Shown here piece after piece: positions 10,332 to 19,569 of a DNA stretch of 64,000 nt; the first letter of the stretch is position 1; each line of letters opens with the position of its first letter. Under the pieces are notes generated by a model. It was not told where the DNA came from. It worked only from the letters and a program-made list of their open reading frames with translations, and did not search any database. The position numbers were made by a program, and so were the translations under genes. Source of the stretch: CAIZQW01 sp942493055 (GTDB lineage: Bacteria > Verrucomicrobiota > Kiritimatiellia > RFP12 > UBA1067); NCBI GenBank assembly GCA_942493055.1, contig OW818680.1:5766001-5830000 (forward strand), given 5' to 3'.

Positions 10332-13300
10332 TCCTGCAGGCGTATTTGGAAGAAGCCGCGAAGCGTCCCTGGCAGGGATGGATGCTGAAGATCGATCGTC
10401 AGCGTATCACCCTCGCGTGACCAGACATCTGCGTCGCAGGGCGCCCAGCCATTGAGATCCTCTGAGAACCAAAGCGCTAGGGTCCCTTCTAACCCGCGTG
10501 TGCTGAGCAGCATGAATCGTTCCTGGGTGATGCTCGCGGAGGTGAACATCGGCGAATCCAGGGTTCCGGGCGAGCCAAAGTGATTATAACTGGGACGCCA
10601 TTGCTGCGAGGTGCTCCATTGTGGCTCAGGCGCTGCCAGATCAACTGCGACAAGGGAATAGCCTGAGTCGACGGTTTCCGGATACCAGCTTGCCGCGTAA
10701 GTAAAGGCCAAGATGTTGCTGGATGCGGGGGTGACCAGCGAAAGTTTTTCACCGCTCCGGGAAAGGTTGCCGCTTGTCCAGGCGATGAGGGTCATATTGC
10801 TTGTTGAATGGCGCGTAGCAAAGGTCTCTGGATTCTTTGCAAGGACAAGGCGTGCATGGGGAGCCAGGTCAAGTGGCGCGAATGTATGTGTGATGCCATT
10901 GGCAAAGCGTATGCCGGTCAAGTCTAAAGGGGAGAGCCCGTTATTCCGAAGTTCAAGCCATGCGTACGCATCTCCTCCGAGGGGTGCATACATGAGCTCG
11001 GTGATCCGCAGGCTCGAATAATCCGGGGGCGGGCGATAGGTTGTCAAGACGCTCTCCTCAAGGGGGCTCCACGTGTTGCCGTCAAAGGAGCGTGCCCGCA
11101 ACGTGGTGTTGCTGGTAATTGAAAGGGATGTGTACGGAAGACCAGCATCGGGCGTAGTCGATAGGGCCAAGTCGAAATAGAGGTCCGAGCTTGCTGCGTT
11201 GCATTGGTGTACCTCGACCGCGACGGTATTGGAGCCTAAGCGCAAGAGATTTGTAATGGAGACTGTCCGTGCAAGGAGGTTTGTCTGGTCTGCGTTCCCG
11301 ACAGTAACGGACGAGAATGTTGAATACCCGGCCGGTCCGACAGGCATATATTCCTGAAAGATCTCTGTCCCGTTCAGGTAAATAATAATGCCGTCATCGC
11401 GCATCATCGTCATGTCGAGGAGTGTCATACGGTTTGTGGCGGCGAGTTCAAAGGTGCGTCTGAAATAGGTCGTTATGACCTGCGTGCCGCTTGTGCCGGT
11501 GACATATCGGCGGGTTGTTGTCGCAACAGGCGCCGTCGGTGCAGAGCCTGCAAAGCCGAGTGTCGCAGCGCCCGAGGACCAGCTTGCGTCAGCATAGCCG
11601 ACCTCTGTCCATGCACGCCCGGCAATGTTGGTCGGGGCAGTGCCAAGATCGAAGTAACGCCACTGTGCTTTTAAAGGGACAAATAGCTGAGGTTCTTGGG
11701 AGGGGACGCCGACATACTGTGCAGATGGGTTAATTCCACCTCCAGGAAGCCGTGGGTCAGAGCCATCCACGGTATAATAGTAAGAGGAGTTCCCCGTGAT
11801 GCTGGCGGTATAACCAACGGGCACGATGGCATTGTTGGTATTACAGCGCGGAGCTCCCAGCGATGGATACCAGCCACGGCTGACAAACTGGCTGATCACA
11901 TTATCACAACGGAAGGGAAGATACTGGGTGACAACGGCATTGCAGGCCGGGAGCCACGTTGCATCGCGGGTGCGTCCGCGTCCCCAGCGAGCAGACTCTC
12001 CGATGATGGCCAGGTCGAGCTCTTTCATGCGGCTTAAGAAGCGCAGCTGCGCGTTTGTCGGAGTCAATGCCCCGTTCCCCTGGAGATGCTTATAGATTAA
12101 ATCGCCGACGCGTGTCCGGTAGTCCGGGTGCTGGCAGAGACTGAGATGGAGTGTGGCTGGGTTGAAGTCCACCTGTGTCGTTAAAGTTGAGCCGAGGGAG
12201 GTCCCGTCGTAGGTCACTCCATAGCCATCGCGTGCACCCAAAGAGTGTTCAGCGTCATGCCGATACCAGCTGAAGCCGCCGGGGTTGAGGCGGTTAAAGA
12301 GCGCATACATATTATTGGGACGGTTCGGATTCATGAAGGTCGAGACCGGAGAGTCGGAATCCCCCACGTAATAAGCGATCAGCATGTAGACGATCAGATT
12401 GTCGACATCGAGGTAATCGGGAAAGCTTGGATTGGCAGAGCCATCTGGATTAAGGCCGCGGACTCTCCAGTAGTTGTTACTGTTGGCGCCTGCGAAACCC
12501 TGTGTGATGGCGAGGCTATGGAATGCATGGAAGGCGTCAAAGGTGCCATCGGAGGCGGTTGTGTTGTAGCCAGGCTGGGTTGTTTTGAGGCAGTCCCAGT
12601 CATCTGCTTTTCCACCGAGATACGTTGCGGCATAGTCTGCCTCGCTTCTTTCCTGCGTCTGGTAGAGTCCCCAGTACTGGCCGTTGAGATAGAGGTGGTA
12701 ATAGCGGCTTCGCGTATACGGCATCCCCATATCGCGCTGGGAATCGCGCGAAAAAGTCTCGCGGATAAAGGTCTCTTTATTGTCATTCTGAAACGCCCAG
12801 GAGTAATTCTGGGAGGTGCGCAGGTCGACCTTGTCGAACTCCGATGCACCTTCGTTATCAAAGAGGGGGAAGCGCAACTTACTTTCACCGTATTCCGAGC
12901 GGAAGAAGAGCCGGAACGAATGTTTGGGGTTGGTCGGACTTCTGCTGAAGGCACCCCGAATACGGAGGCCGGCGTCAATACAAAATTCATGATCGCTGCC
13001 GCGAACAGGGTCGATCAGTTCAACGGAAACCGGGCGTTCCCACGCAATGCCGTCGTTTGCTGGATTGACATAGATGCCGGTTGTGGGGTTGAAGAGATTG
13101 GAAAGGTCAGTCACAATCGAAAGCGAGGGGATGGAATTCGTCATGCCTTTGCGCAGGCGGACTCCATCGTTCGCCACGATGTCTGTACGCATGCCGTATT
13201 CCATTTTGTGACTATTGACCGCGAGGTTCGCTGGCCAGCCAGGCGGTGTCGCGGTGCCCTGCTTAAGGATGTCGTCGAGGAAAAACCAAGACACGGTGTA

Positions 13301-15103
13301 GACCTGTTGGCGCACCGTGTTGGGGTCGACGACGGCTGCGCGGAGCAGAGTCGAATTTGTGATGGTGAGGGGGCAGGTGTACATGGGGGAGCTTGCAGTC
13401 GGCGCGCTGCCATTGAGCGTATAACGGATTGTGGCTTCAGGTGCTGAGGGGCATGACAAGGTGACGTCAAAGGGGGCGGTCTTGTACCCTCGCGGCTCGC
13501 TGGACGTGACGGAAGGTGTCGGCGCTGTATAGTTCAGTTCATTCGCAGCGCGAGGCGTGGGCGTTTTGAAATAACCCGGGAAGCGTGTAGCGGGCTGCCA
13601 GAGCAGACGTGGCTGGAGAAAGAGCTCATGATCGGATAGGGCATCATTTAAAACCGTGATGCCCAGGATGTTTGTGCCGGGGACAAGGCAGGCTGCCGGG
13701 ACATCATAAGTGGCCCAGAGAAGGGCGTTTGTTGCTGGGCGTTGAGCGGTTGCGACGCTATTCCATTCGAGCGGCACCGGGACGTTTTGGGTGCCTAAAA
13801 CAGTGCCATTGATGGAGGCGACGACCCCGTCCATGTGTCGGAGGAAAAGTGTGAAGGCATCGCCTTCGACAGGGGCATTGTCAAAGGTGAAGTCCCATTG
13901 AGCATCCACGCGCGAATTGATGTTTCGCATGACAGCTTCGACATTTGTGTCAATGAAAGAGCCAAAGGAACTTGCATGCAGGATACCGCCGGCGGGATCG
14001 CCCACCAGCTTAAAGGTCGGAAGTGAAAACTCCTCCTGATAACCTTGTGCCGCAGAAAGCTCAACGCCGGCCCCCCCGCCGTTTTCGAAATAGACAAGGC
14101 TTAAGCTGTAAACACCAGCAACAGGAAAGGCGAATGTGGCCAGGGTGTTCGCGATTCCGCGCGGCGTGGAAAACTCGGAGACAAATGTGACCCCATGCCC
14201 TGCGATCCGCAGACGGAACCCGTCATCGCTTGCCACACAGAAGGTCCATTGCCCCGCTTCAGGGATATAGATGGACGCCTCGGCGACAAGCGCGAAATTG
14301 CTCTTATCTTGTCCGGCTGTGTGAGCAGGGAAAAGAGCGTTCGTGGTAAATGAACCTGTGCCTCCCCCTTCATGGAACTCGACAATCGTCGCGTTTGTCG
14401 TGACAGGATAGACACGGTCAGTCTTCCAGTTTGCGCTATTCGCCACTTTGGCTTCCGCAACGTCGATGTTGGCCATACTGGCCGTCATCTCGTAATACTT
14501 TATTGTAAACGCGGTGTTACTCAGGCTACAAAATCCGAGCGCACCTGTGCCATTCATCCAAGGCTCAGACCCCTCGGCATTTGGAATGCGATAGCGCATG
14601 GGGGTCCCGACTCCGACGAGTTCAATCTCTCGCCTGATGCGGCCATACGAGAGACCTTCGAATTGAACGGGGAAGGCCGGTGCATATGCATCCACGACGG
14701 TTTCGCCATCCGGGAGGAAGAGCCCGAGATATTCACCCTCCTTTGAGAGACTGAAGTTTGCATGCAATTCGCCATTGGTTTGGGCAACAGCCGCCCCATC
14801 TGCAAAGACGATCAAGAAACCATTCGAAGCAAGGGTCGTCCCCAACGGAAATGACCATTTGGTCCGGTCAGAAGGATTGTCGGTCAGATGCCAACCACCT
14901 ATATCCACCTCTGAGGGGCCGGTATTCTGCAATTCAATCCAGTCCTCCTCCTCTCCGTCAGCGGTGAGGAAGTCGCCTGTGTTGTCTGCGCAAAACTCCG
15001 ATATCCAGATATCAGCCCGGCTGCTCGAGGCTAATAACAAGAGAATACTGGCCATGAACCCTAAGGTCTTTAACATGAATATCGTTTTTGTGATCGTGAA
15101 CAT
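10328..15103 (-). CDS. Giant secreted CotH-kinase protein with PA14-like and two lamin-tail domains (1591 aa)
   Basis: It starts at ATG 15103, with 15076 as an alternative; neither has a clear SD. The signal peptide ends at SSRA-DIW (about residue 30). In order: an uninterrupted lamin-tail domain (about 31-145, EDWIELQNTGPSEVDIGGW); a PA14-like carbohydrate-binding module (about 200-370, CVASDDGFRLRI); a beta-sandwich module; a chitobiase/FN3-like domain; a CotH domain with YLNGQYWGLYQTQERSEADY (about residue 805) and WYRHDAEHSLG (about 945); a second chitobiase-like and beta-sandwich module; a second lamin-tail domain (SSLRITELMYAPLGGDAYAW) near residue 1400; and a tail ending GFFQIRLQD. It is convergent with the preceding CotH gene and divergent from the pectinesterase 107 bp away. 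The kinase role is a family inference. Confidence 0.88.
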   Translation of the reverse strand: MFTITKTIFMLKTLGFMASILLLLASSSRADIWISEFCADNTGDFLTADGEEEDWIELQNTGPSEVDIGGWHLTDNPSDRTKWSFPLGTTLASNGFLIVFADGAAVAQTNGELHANFSLSKEGEYLGLFLPDGETVVDAYAPAFPVQFEGLSYGRIRREIELVGVGTPMRYRIPNAEGSEPWMNGTGALGFCSLSNTAFTIKYYEMTASMANIDVAEAKVANSANWKTDRVYPVTTNATIVEFHEGGGTGSFTTNALFPAHTAGQDKSNFALVAEASIYIPEAGQWTFCVASDDGFRLRIAGHGVTFVSEFSTPRGIANTLATFAFPVAGVYSLSLVYFENGGGAGVELSAAQGYQEEFSLPTFKLVGDPAGGILHASSFGSFIDTNVEAVMRNINSRVDAQWDFTFDNAPVEGDAFTLFLRHMDGVVASINGTVLGTQNVPVPLEWNSVATAQRPATNALLWATYDVPAACLVPGTNILGITVLNDALSDHELFLQPRLLWQPATRFPGYFKTPTPRAANELNYTAPTPSVTSSEPRGYKTAPFDVTLSCPSAPEATIRYTLNGSAPTASSPMYTCPLTITNSTLLRAAVVDPNTVRQQVYTVSWFFLDDILKQGTATPPGWPANLAVNSHKMEYGMRTDIVANDGVRLRKGMTNSIPSLSIVTDLSNLFNPTTGIYVNPANDGIAWERPVSVELIDPVRGSDHEFCIDAGLRIRGAFSRSPTNPKHSFRLFFRSEYGESKLRFPLFDNEGASEFDKVDLRTSQNYSWAFQNDNKETFIRETFSRDSQRDMGMPYTRSRYYHLYLNGQYWGLYQTQERSEADYAATYLGGKADDWDCLKTTQPGYNTTASDGTFDAFHAFHSLAITQGFAGANSNNYWRVRGLNPDGSANPSFPDYLDVDNLIVYMLIAYYVGDSDSPVSTFMNPNRPNNMYALFNRLNPGGFSWYRHDAEHSLGARDGYGVTYDGTSLGSTLTTQVDFNPATLHLSLCQHPDYRTRVGDLIYKHLQGNGALTPTNAQLRFLSRMKELDLAIIGESARWGRGRTRDATWLPACNAVVTQYLPFRCDNVISQFVSRGWYPSLGAPRCNTNNAIVPVGYTASITGNSSYYYTVDGSDPRLPGGGINPSAQYVGVPSQEPQLFVPLKAQWRYFDLGTAPTNIAGRAWTEVGYADASWSSGAATLGFAGSAPTAPVATTTRRYVTGTSGTQVITTYFRRTFELAATNRMTLLDMTMMRDDGIIIYLNGTEIFQEYMPVGPAGYSTFSSVTVGNADQTNLLARTVSITNLLRLGSNTVAVEVHQCNAASSDLYFDLALSTTPDAGLPYTSLSITSNTTLRARSFDGNTWSPLEESVLTTYRPPPDYSSLRITELMYAPLGGDAYAWLELRNNGLSPLDLTGIRFANGITHTFAPLDLAPHARLVLAKNPETFATRHSTSNMTLIAWTSGNLSRSGEKLSLVTPASSNILAFTYAASWYPETVDSGYSLVAVDLAAPEPQWSTSQQWRPSYNHFGSPGTLDSPMFTSASITQERFMLLSTRGLEGTLALWFSEDLNGWAPCDADVWSREGDTLTIDLQHPSLPGTLRGFFQIRLQD

Positions 15104-15210
15104 GGTGATGCCCGAGGCGAGTCTAATGAGGTAAATAAAAAGACAAAGTACTATAAATTAAAGTGACCATGCATACAAGCCATAAAGGGTCAGAATTGAA
15201 AACAGCCTTG

Positions 15211-16218
15211 ATGAAAAAGGTCAAATGGGGTATTTTGATGCCTATGAGAATAGCTGTTTTTGTCAGTTTTATGAGCGCTGCCATGGTTAGCTTCGGACAG
15301 GATATCATTGTGTCTCAGGGAGGGGAGGGGGATTTCAGGACCATTGGCGAAGCGCTGAAGCAGGCGCCTGAGCAGTCGGCAAAACCCTACGTCATTCGGA
15401 TTCGAAAAGGTGTTTATCGGGAAAAGGTCTTTATTGATAAACCCTTTATTAAGCTGGAAGGTGAAAACCGGGAGACGACACAGATTGTCTGTCCAGTTCT
15501 TTGGCGCGTCTGGGAAAAAGAATTTAAGCGATCAAAAGAGAACGCAGACATCCGGTGGGGGTGTGCAACCGTGAATCTATCGCCCCGTGCCAATGACTGC
15601 ACACTGAACGGCCTGACCATTTACAATAACTATGGTTCAACGATCGAGAACACCGTTGATCACCAGTTTGCCGTTTTTGGTCGCTCGACGCGTGTGATCA
15701 TTACGCAGTGCAACGTCTATTCCGATGGAAGCGACACCCTCAGCCTGTGGAATAGGGAAGCAGGCATGTACTATCATGCGGACTGCCATTTCCGAAGCCG
15801 AGGGGTTGACTATGTGTGCCCGCGCGGCTGGTGTTATGTTACCCGGTGCCGTTTTGAAGGTGCGGCTTATGCGCATCTGTGGCACGATGGTTCCGGCGAT
15901 CCGAAGCAGAAGTTCGTCATTCGCGATTCAACATTTGAGTCAAGCGTGCCCTCCGTGCTGGGACGTTATCATAAAGACCATTGCTTCTATCTGGTCAATT
16001 GCGTGCTCAAGCAGAAAATAAAGGATGTGCCGATCCAGTATGCGTATGCGGATAAAAAGCCGGTGCTACAGTGGGGGGAGCGGATCTACTTCTTGAAGTG
16101 CCGCAATCTTGAGGGGCCACCCTTTTCTTGGACAAGGGACAATAGTCCTCTCCCCGTCGAGCAACTTACCGCGAACTGGACCTTTGACGGACGCTGGGAC
16201 CCTGAACTACGGCCATGA
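15211..16218 (+). CDS. Secreted pectinesterase, carbohydrate esterase family 8
   Basis: CE8 enzymes demethylate homogalacturonan and so prepare pectin for lyases and hydrolases. The frame is open from a GTG at 15163, but that would give an overlong leader. ATG 15211 gives a normal signal peptide (MKKVKWGILMPMRIAVFV, cleaved after SFG about residue 29); ATG 15238, with GGGG 8 nt upstream, is also possible. The fold is a right-handed beta-helix. Visible family motifs are KGVYREKVFI, the SDTLSLW segment (catalytic Asp about D175, equivalent of QDTL), GVDYVCPRG (second Asp about D200, equivalent of VDFIFG) and VLGRYHKD (Arg about R252). The usual Gln is replaced by the SDTL context, so the oxyanion environment may differ. 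It is probably a stand-alone gene, 107 bp from the divergent CotH gene. Confidence 0.88.
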   Translation: MKKVKWGILMPMRIAVFVSFMSAAMVSFGQDIIVSQGGEGDFRTIGEALKQAPEQSAKPYVIRIRKGVYREKVFIDKPFIKLEGENRETTQIVCPVLWRVWEKEFKRSKENADIRWGCATVNLSPRANDCTLNGLTIYNNYGSTIENTVDHQFAVFGRSTRVIITQCNVYSDGSDTLSLWNREAGMYYHADCHFRSRGVDYVCPRGWCYVTRCRFEGAAYAHLWHDGSGDPKQKFVIRDSTFESSVPSVLGRYHKDHCFYLVNCVLKQKIKDVPIQYAYADKKPVLQWGERIYFLKCRNLEGPPFSWTRDNSPLPVEQLTANWTFDGRWDPELRP

Positions 16219-16247
16219 TTAAAATCTCCTTTGAGCCCATATAGTAC

Positions 16248-16276
16248 TTGTGAAAACTGTGAAAATGGAGTACCAT
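16248..16276 (+). promoter_or_regulatory. Predicted sigma70-type promoter for the GT-C/TPR-PQQ-sulfatase-AraC gene group
   Basis: TTGTGA (16248-16253), a 17-bp spacer and TACCAT (16271-16276) lie 37 bp upstream of the ATG at 16314. A T-rich run (16276-16293) follows the -10 box. Found by eye only. Confidence 0.4.
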
Positions 16277-16313
16277 TTTTTTAACTTTTTTTAAATTACG
16301 GAGAGTGTTCAGT

Positions 16314-19300
16314 ATGGACATGCAGATACAATCGAAGGGTATTAAGGGAATCAACATATTTTTGATGTTGGCTGTGGGGTTGCTTGCCCTTGTCGTCTAC
16401 AGCTTAACACTCTCAAAAGGTGTCTTCCCAGGAGAGTCGGCTTGGTTGATTGCGACGTATACCGGCTTGGAGCCTCTCGAAATCCCTGCGCATCCGGTTT
16501 GGGGGGCAATTGTGAAGTGGGTCGGAGACCTTTCGTTTCTCTCCTTGCCCGTCCGTTTGAACTTTATAAGTGTCCTTTGCACAGTCCTTTCAGTGATGCT
16601 GATCTTCCGCGTGGTCTCGTTCTTTATTAACGACATTATTACTGAAGAATATTCGTTGGATTACGCACCCTATGTCGCGCGATTTGCAGGTGTGGTGGCA
16701 GCTGTTACCTTTCTCTTCTCAGCACCGGTCTGGCAGGCGGCTACTCGTCTTCAGTATCAAAGTTTTGATCTCCTGTTGTTGCTGTTGGCTGTTCAGACGC
16801 TGGAATGGTACAGATCATACCAGAGCAAACTTTTGCTGCTGCTGTTTATTATCATTTCAGGGGTTGGTGCCGTGGAATCCGTGCTGTTCGTTCCCGCAAT
16901 GCCCTTCCTGATCGCTTTTGCCCTCTATGCCATGTTGCGTCGTCAGCACCGGATTTCGAACATTGTCTGGGTGGCGGTTGGAATTCTCGTCGTGATGTCT
17001 GCTACGTGGTACTATGTCGCCCGTAACTTCTGCGTCACAGCAGACGTCGAGGCACTGGAGATAACCGGCGTGACGGATGTGATGATCCGCATGGCGCGCA
17101 TGCATGCCCGGCAGCTTCTCTCTGGGCTGCCGCGTGTCGGCTGGATGATTTTGTTGCTGACGGGGTTTGTGCCGTGGCTCGCAGCGCTCATGGCCTCCTT
17201 CCGCGCCTTAAACAACGAGCGTACAATGAGCCAGTATCTGCTCCACTTGACGCTCTCGATGATGGTCATCCTTGGACTGGCCAACGCCGTGTTCTCGCCT
17301 TGGCAAATCTTGAAGCCTTATGGCCGCTTGCCAGTTTGCGCATACGCGTTGTTGGCAATGACGGCTGGCTATCTCTTTGCGTACTGGTACCTGCTGTTGA
17401 AAGTGAAGCGTCAGAAAGCCGGCAAGGAATCCACGGCCAAAGTCAAGAAAATGGGGGAGTGGCTCGGCATTTTGATTGCCTACCCCTTTGTGTTGATTGT
17501 GGTGGTCGCGTCGTTGCTGAATGCCTTCGAATGCGCTAATCCGAGGCGCGGAACCTTCGCCGACCTGTGTGCGAAGGAGATTCTTGACCGGATGGGGACG
17601 CGCACCTGGTTTGTCACAGACGGCACCCTCGATACGCATCTGCAAATCATGGCCAAGCAGCGCAAACAAGAGTTTAATCTGGTCTGCCTGCAAAAGGACA
17701 TGAGCCGCTATTATTTGAAATCCCTCTGGAAGCTGGCTGAAGATAAAAAGCTCTTTTCAGGGGCAGATCAGCAGCGCATGAAGAGCACCTTGGAGTTGGG
17801 GGTGCTGCCCTTTATTCAGGACTGGTTCGCCCTGGACAAAGAGATCGAAAAAAAGATCGTTGTCTTCAGTGTTCCCGACTTCTGGTATACGACCGGGCTG
17901 ACGCCTGTTCCCGATTATTTCTTCTTCAGCGGTTGCCGCGATATTGCAACAATTGACGGTAAGAACCTTTTAAATGATTACATGGCTTTCTGGAAACGCA
18001 TGGAACCGGAACTGGGTATCGGCAAACGTTCGTCAAATAAGGATATCTTGGATCCCGCTATCCGCATGCGTAAGCATTTGACACGCCACATGGGGTTTGT
18101 CGCCAATAATCTGGGTGTTTTGATGGAGGATTTGAAGAATGAGAAGGATGCGTTCACGGTGTACAACTATGTGAGCAAGACCATCGACCCCGAGAATATT
18201 TCAGCCCTGTTTAACCGTTTCGAAATGGCGAGCCGCGGTTCAGACGTGACGCTTGCAAACAAGGGACAGATTGAACGCGAAATGCGTGACTTCATTAATG
18301 GGCTGAAGACGCAGTACCCGCTCTGGTCGCTTTCCCGTTACTATGGTTATGTGCGCAATCCGCAACTCTTTGTGCGCCAAGGCTGGAACTGGGCGTTGTC
18401 GGGGCAGACCGGCGCTGCGCTGGCAGGTATCGATCGTGCCATCCGGCTGTTGCCTGATTCCGAAAAAAATACTGCACTCAGTGCGTTGGCAGCGATTTAT
18501 GCGCTTTCAGATGATAAGCAGAAGACGGCGTCCGTCTATCAAGACATGATCACAAACGATCCCGGCAACCGTGCCGCCATGCTAGGGTTGGCACGCTTGG
18601 CGGTGCAGGAAGGTGCGCTTGAAAAGGCCAGGAGTTGGCTGGAAAAGGCGACCAAAGGCGATGACAAACGTGGCACCCTCGGCGTCGAATGGGCAACGAT
18701 CCATTTGATGAACAATGACCTGCCGAATGCCCGTCTTGCGTTGCAGGAAGCCACAGACCTCCAGCCGAAAAATCTTCAGGCCTGGGCCATGTTGGCCCTC
18801 TTGCAGATTCAGCAGAACCAAATGGAGGAGGTTGAAAAGGTCATCCTTTCCCGCATGGAGAACATTGCTGGAACAGCTGATAATTACTTCATCCAGATTA
18901 CCCGTGCGCAAATTGCGATGAAAAAAGGGAAGAGTTTTCTGCGTGTGGCGCGCGAGTCCTTTATTCGTGCATCTTTGTTGCGTCCTGATATTACAGGCGT
19001 CAAGGACATGATTCTCCAGCTGGATATCGAAATGAACGATCAGTCAGCTGCTGAACTACATGCCCGTCAAGTCCTTCGCACCAATCGTAAACATGCGCTG
19101 GCCAACTATGTGATGGGCTCGCTGCGCTTGCAGGAGGGCGAGTATGGTGAAGCCGAGGACTTCCTGCGTCGCAGCGTTGAGGCGAACCCCAGCTCAGCGG
19201 CCCTGAACGACTTGGCTGAAGTCCTGCGCCGTATCCGGAAGTTGGACGATGCGGAACGCTTTGCGCGTGAATCGATTAAGCGTAATCCGGATCTTTATGT

Positions 19301-19568
19301 GGCATGGGAGACATTGGGCTGCGTTCTTTTAGAGGCGAATCGAAACCTCGAGGAGGCTGAAAGCGCTGTCAACAAGGCATTGTCCTTGTACAAGGAAGAT
19401 TTCCGCATCAAGATTACCCTGGCGCGCATCCAGCATCGCCGTGGCAATATTGAAAAGGCGCGCGAGACGCTGAGCGAAGTGAAGATGCATAAAGATGGAC
19501 TGACGAAGTTTGATCTGGAAGTGATGAATCGTCTGTCTGCTGAAATTTCAAAGCCACGGGCAAAATAA
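16314..19568 (+). CDS. Membrane protein: DUF2723-like (GT-C type) N-terminus with C-terminal TPR repeats (1084 aa)
   Basis: GGAG (16300-16303) supports ATG 16314 over the GTG at 16305. The first 400 residues hold about ten hydrophobic helices. The first loop reads FPGESAWLIATY, followed by IPAHPVWGAIVKWVG and VRLNFISVL. This matches the DUF2723/TMEM260 pattern (PGDSGEL ... HPPGYPLY ... NLLSA) of polyprenol-dependent GT-C glycosyltransferases, with Glu in place of the usual Asp in the GDS position. Residues of about 400-600 are a non-repetitive soluble part. From about 640 to 1070 there are TPR units, for example ALAAIYALSDDKQKTASVYQ, LGCVLLEANRNLEEAESAV and ARIQHRRGNIEKARETL. The protein may be a protein O-glycosyltransferase or an assembly scaffold; the donor and acceptor are unknown. 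The next gene starts one base after its stop. Confidence 0.72.
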   Translation: MDMQIQSKGIKGINIFLMLAVGLLALVVYSLTLSKGVFPGESAWLIATYTGLEPLEIPAHPVWGAIVKWVGDLSFLSLPVRLNFISVLCTVLSVMLIFRVVSFFINDIITEEYSLDYAPYVARFAGVVAAVTFLFSAPVWQAATRLQYQSFDLLLLLLAVQTLEWYRSYQSKLLLLLFIIISGVGAVESVLFVPAMPFLIAFALYAMLRRQHRISNIVWVAVGILVVMSATWYYVARNFCVTADVEALEITGVTDVMIRMARMHARQLLSGLPRVGWMILLLTGFVPWLAALMASFRALNNERTMSQYLLHLTLSMMVILGLANAVFSPWQILKPYGRLPVCAYALLAMTAGYLFAYWYLLLKVKRQKAGKESTAKVKKMGEWLGILIAYPFVLIVVVASLLNAFECANPRRGTFADLCAKEILDRMGTRTWFVTDGTLDTHLQIMAKQRKQEFNLVCLQKDMSRYYLKSLWKLAEDKKLFSGADQQRMKSTLELGVLPFIQDWFALDKEIEKKIVVFSVPDFWYTTGLTPVPDYFFFSGCRDIATIDGKNLLNDYMAFWKRMEPELGIGKRSSNKDILDPAIRMRKHLTRHMGFVANNLGVLMEDLKNEKDAFTVYNYVSKTIDPENISALFNRFEMASRGSDVTLANKGQIEREMRDFINGLKTQYPLWSLSRYYGYVRNPQLFVRQGWNWALSGQTGAALAGIDRAIRLLPDSEKNTALSALAAIYALSDDKQKTASVYQDMITNDPGNRAAMLGLARLAVQEGALEKARSWLEKATKGDDKRGTLGVEWATIHLMNNDLPNARLALQEATDLQPKNLQAWAMLALLQIQQNQMEEVEKVILSRMENIAGTADNYFIQITRAQIAMKKGKSFLRVARESFIRASLLRPDITGVKDMILQLDIEMNDQSAAELHARQVLRTNRKHALANYVMGSLRLQEGEYGEAEDFLRRSVEANPSSAALNDLAEVLRRIRKLDDAERFARESIKRNPDLYVAWETLGCVLLEANRNLEEAESAVNKALSLYKEDFRIKITLARIQHRRGNIEKARETLSEVKMHKDGLTKFDLEVMNRLSAEISKPRAK

Positions 19569-19569
19569 T

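Noticed and set aside
12245..13447. 400-aa open frame on the + strand inside the minus-strand CotH gene
   Set aside because: It is a shadow frame: no domain is recognisable, composition is odd, and the opposite strand encodes a clear CotH/lamin-tail protein.
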